The position numbers and the translations under genes are program-made. 64,000 bases of DNA, taken from positions 1-64,000 of the forward strand of contig CAMEDC010000007.1 in assembly GCA_945913255.1 (NCBI GenBank). The letters run 5' to 3'. Numbering within the stretch: the stretch's first letter is position 1; each line of letters begins with the position of its first letter. Below are positions 36,669 to 45,231 of the stretch, piece after piece. The notes beneath the pieces were generated by a model. The model was not told the DNA's origin. It saw nothing but the letters and a program-made list of their open reading frames with translations, and searched no databases. The stretch comes from an uncultured Lachnospiraceae bacterium. Lineage in GTDB: Bacteria; Bacillota; Clostridia; Lachnospirales; Lachnospiraceae.

Positions 36669-36697
36669 ATTCTAACTACATATAGGAATTAATGCAA
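36669..36697 (-). promoter_or_regulatory. Possible promoter of the sortase locus
   Basis: Minus strand TTGCAT (36692-36697), 17 bases, TAGAAT (36669-36674), about 55 bases before the sortase ATG. The whole gap is A+T-rich, so chance matches are possible. Confidence 0.45.
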
Positions 36698-36758
36698 GTC
36701 TTTTATCCAGATATAGTACCTTTTTCTCTTTTCAAAAAAATCTTTCATGCAAGAAACA

Positions 36759-36787
36759 TTGACAGGCTAACCTGCATAGAATAAACC
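36759..36787 (+). promoter_or_regulatory. Promoter of the high-cysteine protein gene
   Basis: TTGACA (36759-36764), 17 bases, TAAACC (36782-36787), then GGAGG shortly before the ATG at 36814. Divergent from the sortase promoter. Confidence 0.6.
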
Positions 36788-36813
36788 ATAAATAACCCCT
36801 TGGAGGCAATATT

Positions 36814-37077
36814 ATGAGCGATTTAACTGCTACTAACTGTGGATGCTCTAACGATTGTGGATGTGTAGACAGCCGTAGAAACAATGGATGTGGATGTAAC
36901 AGCTGGATTTGGATTATTATCCTGCTTTTCTTCTGCAACAATAATAACGGATGCGACTGCGACTGCAATCACGGATGCGGATGCGGAAACGGCATTCTCG
37001 GCGGAAATGACAGTTGCTGCTGGATTATCTGGATTCTCCTGATTTCCTGCTTCTGCGGCAATGGCTTCGGCTGCTAA
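36814..37077 (+). CDS. Small high-cysteine protein (HCB13-like)
   Basis: An 87-residue protein with 17 cysteines, many in GCGC or CDCDC pairs, rich in Gly and Asn, and with two short hydrophobic stretches (WIWIIILLFF and WIIWILLI). It resembles the Clostridia proteins labelled chorion class high-cysteine HCB protein 13, whose function is unknown. Its own promoter, a strong GGAGG site and a strong terminator show it is a real, monocistronic gene. A role in the spore or cell surface, in metal binding or in disulfide networks is possible but not shown. Confidence 0.8.
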   Translation: MSDLTATNCGCSNDCGCVDSRRNNGCGCNSWIWIIILLFFCNNNNGCDCDCNHGCGCGNGILGGNDSCCWIIWILLISCFCGNGFGC

Positions 37078-37099
37078 TCGGACTGTAATTCATCTGATG

Positions 37100-37124
37100 C
37101 AGGCTCCTTCGGGAGCCTGTTTTC
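37100..37124 (+). terminator. Terminator after the high-cysteine protein gene
   Basis: CAGGCTCC, a TTCG tetraloop, GGAGCCTG, then four T: a compact, very stable rho-independent terminator 22 bases after the stop. Confidence 0.93.
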
Positions 37125-37244
37125 AAGAGAACGCATTGTACATGTCTTTTTCACTGCACATAACCATATAATAAACGACATAAGATAGTTACACATATCG
37201 GCCGTGCAGGACTTATGCTCAAAACCGGAAAGGTGGTACTTAAA

Positions 37245-37742
37245 ATGGAGGAAAAGGGGACCGGACTTATTGCGGCATTTGATTCCCTCTATACAACAAA
37301 TAAAATTCAAATGCTGAAAATACTGCTCAACCGACTGTCTCCTGCAAGCCAGGGTAATTTTGCTGTTTATATCAAGTTTTTGGAACTTCAGTATACAATG
37401 CAATTTACCCGGACCCATTCCTGCGTAAAAATTCCGGGTCAGGGAAAGCCTCTTTCCATTAATCTTTTGAGCGGAGACAATGCCGATACATTGGAACTGT
37501 TGGACGAATTAATTCCCTACAGCAGTACTGATGAACGAAAAAAAATAGAAAACATAAAAAATCTGCTTCTGAACATTAATCGCATGAAAGAAATGATGGA
37601 AATGATGCAGATGATGCAGGATCTGTTTCCGGATGGTTTTAACAGTGATGGAAACCCTGCAGATATTCTCTCCGGGCTGTCAGGAATGGGAGGCATGGAT
37701 ATGTCCTCTCTTTTTCAGATGTTCGGAGAATCCAAAACCTGA
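37245..37742 (+). CDS. Uncharacterised protein with a methionine-rich helix
   Basis: A 165-residue soluble protein I do not recognise. The N-terminal half looks mostly helical (GLIAAFDSLYTTNKIQMLKILLNRL), followed by a long helix with the Met-rich run MKEMMEMMQMMQ (about 127-138) and a Gly/Met/Ser tail (SGLSGMGGMDMSSLFQMFG). Similar Met-rich tails are common in helical, membrane- or oligomer-forming small proteins. I chose the ATG at 37245 (AAAGGTGG upstream) over an in-frame ATG at 37215. It is 11 bases upstream of the next gene and forms a pair with it. Confidence 0.7.
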   Translation: MEEKGTGLIAAFDSLYTTNKIQMLKILLNRLSPASQGNFAVYIKFLELQYTMQFTRTHSCVKIPGQGKPLSINLLSGDNADTLELLDELIPYSSTDERKKIENIKNLLLNINRMKEMMEMMQMMQDLFPDGFNSDGNPADILSGLSGMGGMDMSSLFQMFGESKT

Positions 37743-37753
37743 AAGGAGCTAAT

Positions 37754-38044
37754 ATGAAACCAAATCAATCAACGCCGGCCTGGATGACAGACCCCTTAGT
37801 TAGGGATATTCCCGAAAAAAAGCTTTTGTTTCTGGGACAGATGTTCTCGGAAGGACAAGGAAAGAATCAAAAAGAAATGATGTCATTTCTGATGCCCATG
37901 CTAAAGAAGGCAAAACAGGAAAATCTGACCTTCACACCTCAGGAAATGAGTGCCGCCATAGCAGCAATCAAAAAGCACAGCACTGAAGAAGAATTAAAAC
38001 AGATTGATAAAATACTGGAGAAAAGCAAAAAGGGCGGTCATTAA
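37754..38044 (+). CDS. Small uncharacterised protein, partner of the preceding gene
   Basis: A 96-residue, soluble, mostly helical protein (AWMTDPLVRDIPEKKLLFL then KEMMSFLMPMLKKAKQEN). AAAGGAG stands just before the ATG. It shares the style of the preceding 165-residue protein (Met-rich, helical, no cysteines) and is probably cotranscribed. No family recognised. Its last codons form part of a hairpin that serves as terminator for leuS on the other strand. Confidence 0.7.
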   Translation: MKPNQSTPAWMTDPLVRDIPEKKLLFLGQMFSEGQGKNQKEMMSFLMPMLKKAKQENLTFTPQEMSAAIAAIKKHSTEEELKQIDKILEKSKKGGH

Positions 38045-38050
38045 CCGCCC
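38027..38050 (-). terminator. Terminator of leuS, overlapping the convergent gene
   Basis: GGGCGGT (38032-38038) and ACCGCCC (38044-38050) pair around a five-base loop, with five T following on the minus strand. On the plus strand it is followed by TCTCTC and is weaker. Confidence 0.88.
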
Positions 38051-38063
38051 TCTCTCACTTAAT

Positions 38064-40478
38064 TTAAGGTTTTACTACAATATTGACAATCCGACCGGGT
38101 ACATAAATCTCTTTTACAATGGTGCCGGTGAGTTTATCTCCCAGTGCCTCTTTGGCTGCTGCAATCACTGCATCCTTATCCATATCCTTCGGTACGGAAA
38201 CAGTCACACGCATCTTCCCGTTTACCTGAACACCGATTTCCACTTGCGCTTCCACTGTCTTTGCCTCATCATACTCAGGCCAGGAAGTCTGATAAACTCT
38301 TCCCTCATAGCCGGCAGACTGCCAAAGTTCCTCAGTGATATGGGGAGCAACGGGATTTAGCAAGGTAAGGAATGTCTTATATTCTCCTCTCGTTACCTCG
38401 TTCTTCTTGTAGAACTCATTAATCAGGGACATCATGGCAGCAATCGCCGTGTTGTACTTCATGCTCTCAAAGTCAGAAGATACTTTCTTGATGGTCTGGT
38501 GCATCTTTGTCTCCAAATCTGCACTGTAGCCTTCATCGTCTGTCAGAATATCCTGCAGCTTCCATACTCTCTCCAGGAATCTTCGGCAGCCCTTCACACC
38601 GTCTTCGCTCCAGGAAGCACTAAGGTCAAAGGCACCGATAAACATTTCATAGGTACGAAGCGTATCTGCACCATATTCTCTTACAATATCATCCGGATTT
38701 ACCACATTTCCTCTTGATTTGGACATCTTCTCACCATTGGAACCGAGAATCATGCCGTGGCTTGTTCTCTTCTGGTAAGGTTCCGGACAGGGAACCACAC
38801 CATTGTCATAAAGGAATCTGTGCCAGAATCTGGAGTATAACAGATGCAGCGTTGTATGTTCCATACCACCGTTATACCAGTCAACAGGCAGCCAATACTT
38901 TAAGGCTTCTTCGCTTGCCAGCGCTTCCTTATTATGAGGGTCAGTATAGCGCAGGAAATACCAGGACGATCCTGCCCACTGCGGCATGGTATCCGTCTCA
39001 CGTTTTGCCGGACCTCCACAGCAGGGACAGGTTGTATTTACCCAATCATCCATAGCCGCCAGAGGTGACTCTCCGTTATCGGTGGGCTCATAGGATTCCA
39101 CCTCGGGAAGCATCAGCGGAAGTTCGCTCTCATCCAGAGGCACGAAGCCACATTTCTCACACTTTACAATCGGAATCGGTTCTCCCCAGTAACGTTGTCT
39201 GGAGAATACCCAGTCACGAAGCTTAAAGTTTGTCTTGCTGTGACCGATTCCCTTTTCCTCCAGATATGCAATTATTTTTTTCTTTGCTTCTTCGACAGAA
39301 AGACCATTTAAGAAATCAGAATTTACCAGTGTTCCCGTTGCCACATCCGTGAATACCTGCTCCTGCACGCTGACAGGGCTTCCGGCAACCACTTCAACAA
39401 TGGGAAGTCCAAACTTCTTTGCAAAATCCCAGTCTCTCTCATCATGTGCAGGGACTGCCATAATGGCACCTGTCCCATAGGTCATCAATACATAGTCGGA
39501 AATCCAGATGGGAATTTCCTTGCCGTTTACCGGATTTGTAGCCGTCAATCCCTGAATCTGTACACCCGTCTTATCCTTTGCAAGCTCAGTACGCTCAAAA
39601 TCTGATTTTTTTGCGGCCTGCTCTCTGTATGCAACTAACTCGTCGTAATTGCCGATTTCATCCTTATATTTCTCAATCATAGGATGTTCGGGTGAAACCA
39701 CCATATAGGTAGCACCAAACAAAGTGTCCGGTCTGGTTGTATAAATGCGCAACTTATCTTCTTTTCCCGTCAGAGAGAAATCCACCTCTGCACCGGTAGA
39801 TTTTCCAATCCAGTTTTTCTGTGAAACTTTGACACGCTCAATATAATCCACAGAATCAAGCCCCTGAATCAGTTTATCGGCATACTCAGTTATCTTTAAC
39901 ATCCACTGACTCTTTACCTTGCGAACTACTTCCGAACCGCATCGTTCACAGACACCGTTTACAACTTCCTCGTTTGCAAGGCCTACTTTACAGGACGTAC
40001 ACCAGTTAATCGGCATCTCTGTCTTGTATGCCAGTCCTGCCTTGAAAAGCTTCAGGAAAATCCACTGTGTCCATTTATAGTACTCCGGATCGGTAGTGTT
40101 AATTTCTCTGTCCCAGTCAAAAGAATAGCCCAGGGAATGAAGCTGGTTCTTAAAACGTGCCACATTGTTTTTGGTTACAATTTTCGGATGGATATGATTC
40201 TTGATGGCGTAGTTCTCGGTAGGAAGTCCGAATGCATCCCAGCCCATGGGATACAGCACATTATAGCCCTGCATTCTTCTCTTTCTTGCCACAATATCCA
40301 GTGCAGTATAGGGACGGGGATGTCCCACATGAAGTCCCTGTCCCGAAGGGTAAGGGAACTCTACCAGTGCATAATATTTCGGCTTGGAATAATCGTCGGA
40401 AGTCTTGAAGGCTTTCTCTTCATCCCAAATCGTCTGCCATTTTTCTTCCACCTCATGATGGTTGTACGGTGCTGCCAT
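38064..40478 (-). CDS. leuS: Leucyl-tRNA synthetase
   Basis: An 804-residue class I synthetase. The HIGH motif reads [11 protein letters not shown] (residues near 50-60), the KMSKS motif reads [10 protein letters not shown] near 570, and an editing domain with [20 protein letters not shown] lies near 320-340. A zinc-type loop ([22 protein letters not shown]) follows near 160. It charges tRNA-Leu. Expression is controlled by the T-box leader at 40503-40800. AGGAGG precedes the start, and a terminator follows. Confidence 0.98.
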   Translation of the reverse strand: MAAPYNHHEVEEKWQTIWDEEKAFKTSDDYSKPKYYALVEFPYPSGQGLHVGHPRPYTALDIVARKRRMQGYNVLYPMGWDAFGLPTENYAIKNHIHPKIVTKNNVARFKNQLHSLGYSFDWDREINTTDPEYYKWTQWIFLKLFKAGLAYKTEMPINWCTSCKVGLANEEVVNGVCERCGSEVVRKVKSQWMLKITEYADKLIQGLDSVDYIERVKVSQKNWIGKSTGAEVDFSLTGKEDKLRIYTTRPDTLFGATYMVVSPEHPMIEKYKDEIGNYDELVAYREQAAKKSDFERTELAKDKTGVQIQGLTATNPVNGKEIPIWISDYVLMTYGTGAIMAVPAHDERDWDFAKKFGLPIVEVVAGSPVSVQEQVFTDVATGTLVNSDFLNGLSVEEAKKKIIAYLEEKGIGHSKTNFKLRDWVFSRQRYWGEPIPIVKCEKCGFVPLDESELPLMLPEVESYEPTDNGESPLAAMDDWVNTTCPCCGGPAKRETDTMPQWAGSSWYFLRYTDPHNKEALASEEALKYWLPVDWYNGGMEHTTLHLLYSRFWHRFLYDNGVVPCPEPYQKRTSHGMILGSNGEKMSKSRGNVVNPDDIVREYGADTLRTYEMFIGAFDLSASWSEDGVKGCRRFLERVWKLQDILTDDEGYSADLETKMHQTIKKVSSDFESMKYNTAIAAMMSLINEFYKKNEVTRGEYKTFLTLLNPVAPHITEELWQSAGYEGRVYQTSWPEYDEAKTVEAQVEIGVQVNGKMRVTVSVPKDMDKDAVIAAAKEALGDKLTGTIVKEIYVPGRIVNIVVKP

Positions 40479-40502
40479 TTTGTTTTCCTCCTAAACATAA
40501 GA

Positions 40503-40800
40503 ATAGCCCTCTCGTCTTTATAGAGACGAAAGGGCTTTATTCCGTGGTACCACTCTACTTCATGTGTATTCTTTCAGGTTGTGAAAAGGGACGGAATCCT
40601 CTCGCCTTCTAAAGTACACATGCACTTTGGGATTGATAACGGTATCAGCCGCCTCCCCATACACACGTCTTACACGCTTCCGGGAAGGAACTCCGAGGCC
40701 AGTTGGGAATATCTCGCTGCCGTCTCGCACCACCCGACGGTTCTCTGAAAGTCCGATATTCTTAATACTCCTCATCAGCGTTGGTTTTCTTTTGAAACTA
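40503..40800 (-). ncRNA. T-box leader (leucine) of leuS
   Basis: About 300 bases without a gene. On the minus strand the T-box sequence AGAGTGGTACCACGGA (40541-40556) is followed by a 13-base terminator stem (40505-40536). A CTC triplet at 40695-40697 lies in the position and context expected of a leucine specifier, though I have not folded the leader. Uncharged tRNA-Leu should stabilise the antiterminator and allow leuS transcription. Confidence 0.9.
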
Positions 40801-40806
40801 ACGCCT

Positions 40807-40835
40807 ATTTTAGCCTGTTTTTCAGATACTGTCAA
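40807..40835 (-). promoter_or_regulatory. Promoter of the leuS leader
   Basis: TTGACA (40830-40835), 17 bases, TAAAAT (40807-40812): a near-consensus promoter, just downstream of the EF-G-like gene. Confidence 0.8.
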
Positions 40836-40838
40836 GCA

Positions 40839-42932
40839 CTATTCCTCAACATTGTTCTCCGCAACTTTTGCTGCTCTCGCCGCCACTTCCTTTTCCTGAA
40901 CATCGGAAGGTGCCTGCTCATAGCGTGCAAATTCATAGGAGTATTCTCCTCTGCCGCCCGTCATGGAACGCAAATCGGTACAATAACCGAAGAGACTGCT
41001 CATGGGAATATCTGCCTCGATAATCTGTTTTCCTCCTGCTGTCGGATTCATGCCGAGCACACGACCTCTTCTCTTATTCAGGTCCCCCATAATATCACCG
41101 GTATAAGAATCCGGCACCGTCACCTTCAGGTTTACAATGGGCTCCAGCAAAACAGGTTGTGCCTCCATAAAGCCCTTTTTGAATGCCTGAATGGTAGCCA
41201 TCTTGAATGCCTGCTCGGAAGAGTCCACCGGATGATAGGAGCCATCGTAAAGAACTGCTTTTACACCGACCACCGGATATGCGGCAAGAGGACCTCTTCC
41301 AACCGATTCCTGTAATCCCTTTTCCACCGCAGGGAAGAAGTTTTTGGGAACTGCTCCGCCGACAACCTCCTGTTCAAAGACATACGGCTTTTCCAAATCT
41401 CCGGAAGGGCCGAAACGCATCTTTACATGACCATATTGTCCATGTCCACCGGACTGTTTCTTATATTTATATTCCACATCGGACTGTTTCTTGATCGTCT
41501 CTCTGTAGGCCACCTTGGGCTGGGACAATTCCACTTCCACCTTGTATTCATTCAGCAAACGGCTGACAATAATTTCCAGATGCTGATCGCCCATGCCGTA
41601 CAACAGTGTCTGACGGTTTTCTGCATCATTGACAGTCTTCATTGTCAAATCTTCGTGACCGATTTTCTGCAGTGCCTGGGAAATCTTATCCACATCCGCC
41701 TTGTTCTTGGGCTTGTAGCGCATGTATGTATACGGTGTAGATATTTCAAATTTGCCAAACTTAATGGTTGTCGCCTTGGTGGACAAACTGTTTCCGGTTC
41801 TCGCCGCAGTCAGCTTAGCCAATGCACCGATATCTCCCGCATGTAGTTCCGGCACCTCTATGGGCTTGTTGCCCTGAAGGACATAGAGCTTACCAATCTT
41901 TTCTTCAATATCACGGTCTATGTTATAAATCATGTCGTCCGTCTTCAATACACCGGAATTCACCTTAATCAGTGAGTACTTGCCGATGAAGGGATCCACA
42001 ATCGTCTTCCAGATATACGCAGACTTTGCTTTTGAGAAATCATAGTCCGCGTTGTAAATCTCATTCGTTTTCATGTTGATACCGGCACATGTGCGATTCT
42101 CCGGGCTGGGGAAATATTTTACAATATCGTCCAGAAGCGTATACACACCCTGGCAGAGGAGATTGGAACCCATGGTCATAGGGAAAATACTGCAGTCACA
42201 CACATTCGTACGAAGTGCAGCTCTGATTTCCGCTTCGGAGAAGGTCTCTCCACCGAAATACCGCTCCATCATTTCCTCACTGGTTTCCGCAACCGCCTCC
42301 ATCAGTGTATCACGACAGATTTGTAGATTTGCTTTATTGTATTCGGGCACATCACAGGGAACAACTTCCTTTCCCTGCCAACGGTTTCCTGTCTCTGTAA
42401 TCACATTCACATAACCTACGAACTTCTCACTTTCACGTATAGGCAGATTAAAGGGTGCCATCTTCTTTCCGTACAGGTTTGTCATATCCTCCACAACCTG
42501 GCGGAAGGAAGCATTGTCCACGTCCATATTGGACACATAGACAATTCTCGGCAATTTATACTTTTCACATAACTCCCATGCTTTCTGCGTGCCAACTTCA
42601 ATACCGGATTTCCCGTTAACAACAATAACAGCAGCTCCGGCTGCACTTATCGCCTCTTCCACTTCTCCAACAAAATCAAAATAACCGGGAGTATCAATCA
42701 CATTTATTTTGACATCTCCCCACTCAATCGGAATTACGGAGGTATTAATGGAAAACTGACGTTTCTGTTCTTCCTTGCTGTAATCGCTCAGGGTATTGCC
42801 GTCTGTAACCTTTCCCATTCTGGATGTAATGCCTGATAAATAAGCCATGGCTTCCACCAGACTGGTTTTTCCGCTGCCACCATGTCCAAGCAGTACCACA
42901 TTGCGGATTTTGTCAGTTGTGTAAACTTTCAT
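40839..42932 (-). CDS. EF-G-like translational GTPase (paralogue)
   Basis: A 697-residue EF-G-type GTPase: P-loop GHGGSGKTSL, switch-II DTPGYFDF, and EF-G domains II-V, ending in a Glu-rich tail. It stands alone, away from the rpsL-rpsG-fusA-tuf cluster, so it is likely the second EF-G type seen in Clostridia rather than the main factor. The G4 motif, normally NKMD, reads SNMD (IVYVSNMDVDNAS), a change at the guanine-specifying Asn-Lys. I chose ATG 42932, with GGAGGA eight bases upstream. Function, whether elongation, recycling or rescue, cannot be told. Confidence 0.82.
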   Translation of the reverse strand: MKVYTTDKIRNVVLLGHGGSGKTSLVEAMAYLSGITSRMGKVTDGNTLSDYSKEEQKRQFSINTSVIPIEWGDVKINVIDTPGYFDFVGEVEEAISAAGAAVIVVNGKSGIEVGTQKAWELCEKYKLPRIVYVSNMDVDNASFRQVVEDMTNLYGKKMAPFNLPIRESEKFVGYVNVITETGNRWQGKEVVPCDVPEYNKANLQICRDTLMEAVAETSEEMMERYFGGETFSEAEIRAALRTNVCDCSIFPMTMGSNLLCQGVYTLLDDIVKYFPSPENRTCAGINMKTNEIYNADYDFSKAKSAYIWKTIVDPFIGKYSLIKVNSGVLKTDDMIYNIDRDIEEKIGKLYVLQGNKPIEVPELHAGDIGALAKLTAARTGNSLSTKATTIKFGKFEISTPYTYMRYKPKNKADVDKISQALQKIGHEDLTMKTVNDAENRQTLLYGMGDQHLEIIVSRLLNEYKVEVELSQPKVAYRETIKKQSDVEYKYKKQSGGHGQYGHVKMRFGPSGDLEKPYVFEQEVVGGAVPKNFFPAVEKGLQESVGRGPLAAYPVVGVKAVLYDGSYHPVDSSEQAFKMATIQAFKKGFMEAQPVLLEPIVNLKVTVPDSYTGDIMGDLNKRRGRVLGMNPTAGGKQIIEADIPMSSLFGYCTDLRSMTGGRGEYSYEFARYEQAPSDVQEKEVAARAAKVAENNVEE

Positions 42933-43006
42933 ATGTCGTTCCTCCAATAGAATATTTTTGGGTATTTTGATATATCCATACCGGATTTTTAAACTCCCAT
43001 ATGGTT

Positions 43007-43035
43007 ATTTTACTAAACAATTTATCTTTTTACAA
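43007..43035 (-). promoter_or_regulatory. Possible promoter of the EF-G-like gene
   Basis: TTGTAA (43030-43035), 17 bases, TAAAAT (43007-43012) on the minus strand. A second candidate -35 (TTGACA) lies farther upstream but has a poor -10. Confidence 0.5.
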
Positions 43036-43156
43036 GCTATTGTTGTTATTTATTCATAAATTATTTGTCAATTTCTTTTTTTCAATATTACTATTGTGTT
43101 TCGCGCGTTAAAGTGTTATAGTGAAACAGAATCAACTGAAGAAACGAGGTAACGTT

Positions 43157-44257
43157 ATGTCCCATCTCACCTGCGGCTTTATTGGCCTTGGTCTGATTGG
43201 CGGTTCCATTGCCAGAGCCCTGAAGGAATACGATTTTCACAGCCGGATTATTGCCTATGACATCAACCGTGAAGCAATTGTCCTTGCAAAATCGGAGCAT
43301 ATTGTCGATGTTGCTGCAAATGCCATTGATGAAAATTTTTCTGATTGTGATTATCTATTTCTATGTGCACCGGTACAAAAAAATGACAGCAATCTGGCTG
43401 CCGTCAAAAATGTAATTTCTCCAAACTGTATCCTGACAGATGTGGGAAGTGTCAAAACTGCCATCCATGAGGCTGTCAAAACCGCCGGACTGGAGCACTG
43501 CTTCATCGGAGGTCATCCCATGGCAGGCAGTGAGCGTGTGGGTTTTGTTAACTCCAAGGCTTCTTTGTTGGAAAACGCCTACTATATTCTGACACCGACG
43601 ACTTCCGTTCCTTCTGAAAAAGTAATTGCGTTCCGTGAACTGGTAGCGGAGCTTGGTGCGATTCCACTGATTCTGGACTACCGGAAACATGATTATGTGA
43701 CAGCTGCCATAAGCCATCTTCCCCATGTGGTCGCCTCTTCTCTCGTCAACCTTGTCCGGGAAAACGACTCTGCAGACGGCATCATGAAAATGGTAGCGGC
43801 TGGGGGGTTTAAGGATATTACCCGCATTGCCTCCTCTTCCGCTGTCATGTGGCAGCAGATTTGTCTGACAAACACAGACAATATTCTGGCTCTGCTGGAC
43901 CTCTATATCCAGTCACTTAACAAAATCCGAGGAAGCATTGCCAACCAGGATGCGGATGCTGTCTATGGCTTTTTCGACAGCGCACGAATTTACCGGGACT
44001 CTTTCATAAACGCCTCCAGCGGACCCATAAAGCGTGCCTTTTCCATTACTGTGGAAATTGCCGACAAAGCCGGTGCTCTCGCCCATATTGTGACTCTGCT
44101 GGCAGAGCACAGTATCAGTATCAAAAACATCGGCATCACTCATAACAGAGAATCTGAGGACGGTGTCCTTCGTATGGAGTTCTATGAAGATGAAGCGATG
44201 CAAAATGCTGTTGCACTTCTGCAGGATGCCGGGTACATCATTCATATTCTTTCCTGA
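43157..44257 (+). CDS. tyrA: Prephenate dehydrogenase with ACT domain
   Basis: A 366-residue enzyme of tyrosine synthesis. The NAD-binding motif GFIGLGLIGGSIARAL is near the start, substrate residues lie in GGHPMAGSERVG and in ISHLPHVVASSLV, and a C-terminal ACT domain (about 295-366, VEIADKAGALAHIVTLLAEH) suggests feedback control by tyrosine. I chose the ATG at 43157 with GAGGT upstream over an in-frame ATG at 43121 without a good site. It is monocistronic, with its own terminator. Confidence 0.95.
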   Translation: MSHLTCGFIGLGLIGGSIARALKEYDFHSRIIAYDINREAIVLAKSEHIVDVAANAIDENFSDCDYLFLCAPVQKNDSNLAAVKNVISPNCILTDVGSVKTAIHEAVKTAGLEHCFIGGHPMAGSERVGFVNSKASLLENAYYILTPTTSVPSEKVIAFRELVAELGAIPLILDYRKHDYVTAAISHLPHVVASSLVNLVRENDSADGIMKMVAAGGFKDITRIASSSAVMWQQICLTNTDNILALLDLYIQSLNKIRGSIANQDADAVYGFFDSARIYRDSFINASSGPIKRAFSITVEIADKAGALAHIVTLLAEHSISIKNIGITHNRESEDGVLRMEFYEDEAMQNAVALLQDAGYIIHILS

Positions 44258-44282
44258 AAATGCGTTGCGAATTGTAAAAAAG

Positions 44283-44316
44283 GAGCGGCATGATTTATTT
44301 ATCATGTCGCTCTTTT
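44283..44316. terminator. Bidirectional terminator between tyrA and the VanZ gene
   Basis: GAGCGGCATGAT and ATCATGTCGCTC pair (one G-U) around TTATTT, with T runs on both strands. The hairpin includes the stop codon of the converging VanZ-like gene. Confidence 0.9.
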
Positions 44317-44810
44317 CGTCTTATTTTATGGATTTTATTCACCACAGCCAGACACAAAAGCATTCCAAAAACACCGCCGCAGGTGTCCAGACAGACATCC
44401 GCAAAACTCGCGTATCTTCCCGGTACAAAATACTGGTGGAATTCATCCGCTGCTGCGGACAAAAAAACCCATAGAACCGATAACAGATACAACTTACGGC
44501 ATTTGTCCATCCACTGGCTCAATATCAGATAGACAAGAAAGCCCATACATGCATACTCTGAAAAATGAGCAAGTTTTCTGATTGGATGTTCAAAATACTC
44601 TGCCAGATTATCCATGAACACCCTGCTCCAATGCTTACCTGAAATTGAATTCATAAACTCTACGCATTTTTCCGAAATCAATTGGCTTAAGGAACCGGAT
44701 TGCGCTCCATCCTGTGTGGAAAATCCGAATATAAGTACATAAAGTGCCAGCAGCAGGATTGCCGCCGGCACTGTTATTTGAAACTTCTTATACTTACTCT
44801 GCATTTTCAC
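44295..44810 (-). CDS. VanZ-like membrane protein
   Basis: A 171-residue protein with four hydrophobic segments and the VanZ motif: DEFHQYFVPGRYASFADVCL, then a final helix. VanZ of enterococci raises teicoplanin resistance; most homologues have no known function, and nothing here shows resistance. Start is a GTG at 44810 or an ATG at 44804; neither has a clear ribosome site. It overlaps the upstream PilZ gene by up to 17 bases, so translation is probably coupled. Confidence 0.85.
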   Translation of the reverse strand: MKMQSKYKKFQITVPAAILLLALYVLIFGFSTQDGAQSGSLSQLISEKCVEFMNSISGKHWSRVFMDNLAEYFEHPIRKLAHFSEYACMGFLVYLILSQWMDKCRKLYLLSVLWVFLSAAADEFHQYFVPGRYASFADVCLDTCGGVFGMLLCLAVVNKIHKIRRKERHDK

Positions 44811-45132
44811 TGACTGTCTGATACGTCTCTATTCTGGCAGAATCCATTTCCGGCATTCCAATGAAAATAGCACCGTAGGAATATCCGCCATTCTTTAACT
44901 CAATTCTTACAATCTGCAGGAAAGCATGGATGACTTCCTTCGTCCAGATTGTCAGAAAGGCCTCATAAACCTCCCCTATCTGCAACGGTTCTGTACATTC
45001 AAATCCGATTCCGGTTTTGGATACATCCACAATCTCAATCATAACTTCCTTACCGCTAACACTTCCATCCAGCTTTTTCATCACAATTCTGGAGGATAAA
45101 CCGCTTCTCTTATTTTTTCTTCTTTCTTCCAT
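44794..45132 (-). CDS. PilZ-domain protein, probable c-di-GMP receptor
   Basis: A 112-residue single-domain protein. The two c-di-GMP-binding motifs are present: RRKNKR (RxxxR type) at the N-terminus and DVSKTGIGFE (D/NxSxxG type) about 35 residues on. PilZ proteins relay c-di-GMP level to partners controlling motility, polysaccharides or adhesion. I chose the ATG at 45132, because the promoter at 45191-45219 would start transcription too near a TTG at 45177 to leave a ribosome site. It overlaps the VanZ-like gene, which is the only obvious neighbour in its transcript. Confidence 0.82.
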   Translation of the reverse strand: MEERRKNKRSGLSSRIVMKKLDGSVSGKEVMIEIVDVSKTGIGFECTEPLQIGEVYEAFLTIWTKEVIHAFLQIVRIELKNGGYSYGAIFIGMPEMDSARIETYQTVSENAE

Positions 45133-45190
45133 TTTCTCTACCCGTGCCTTTCCCGTATCAGCCTTCCCCTGTGGCAATCACCACGAAATA

Positions 45191-45219
45191 ATTATACCAT
45201 TTCCTTTTTCCTCTCACAA
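45191..45219 (-). promoter_or_regulatory. Promoter of the PilZ-VanZ pair
   Basis: TTGTGA (45214-45219), 17 bases, TATAAT (45191-45196): perfect -10, moderate -35. Confidence 0.7.
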
Positions 45220-45231
45220 GGGTATTTTTTT

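Noticed and set aside
40560-40835. 91-codon open frame on the minus strand in the leuS leader
   Set aside because: It runs through the T-box stem structures and has no ribosome site; the T-box explains the sequence.
45133-45177. TTG start for the PilZ protein at 45177
   Set aside because: The TATAAT promoter would begin the transcript only a few bases upstream, so no ribosome site could be included.
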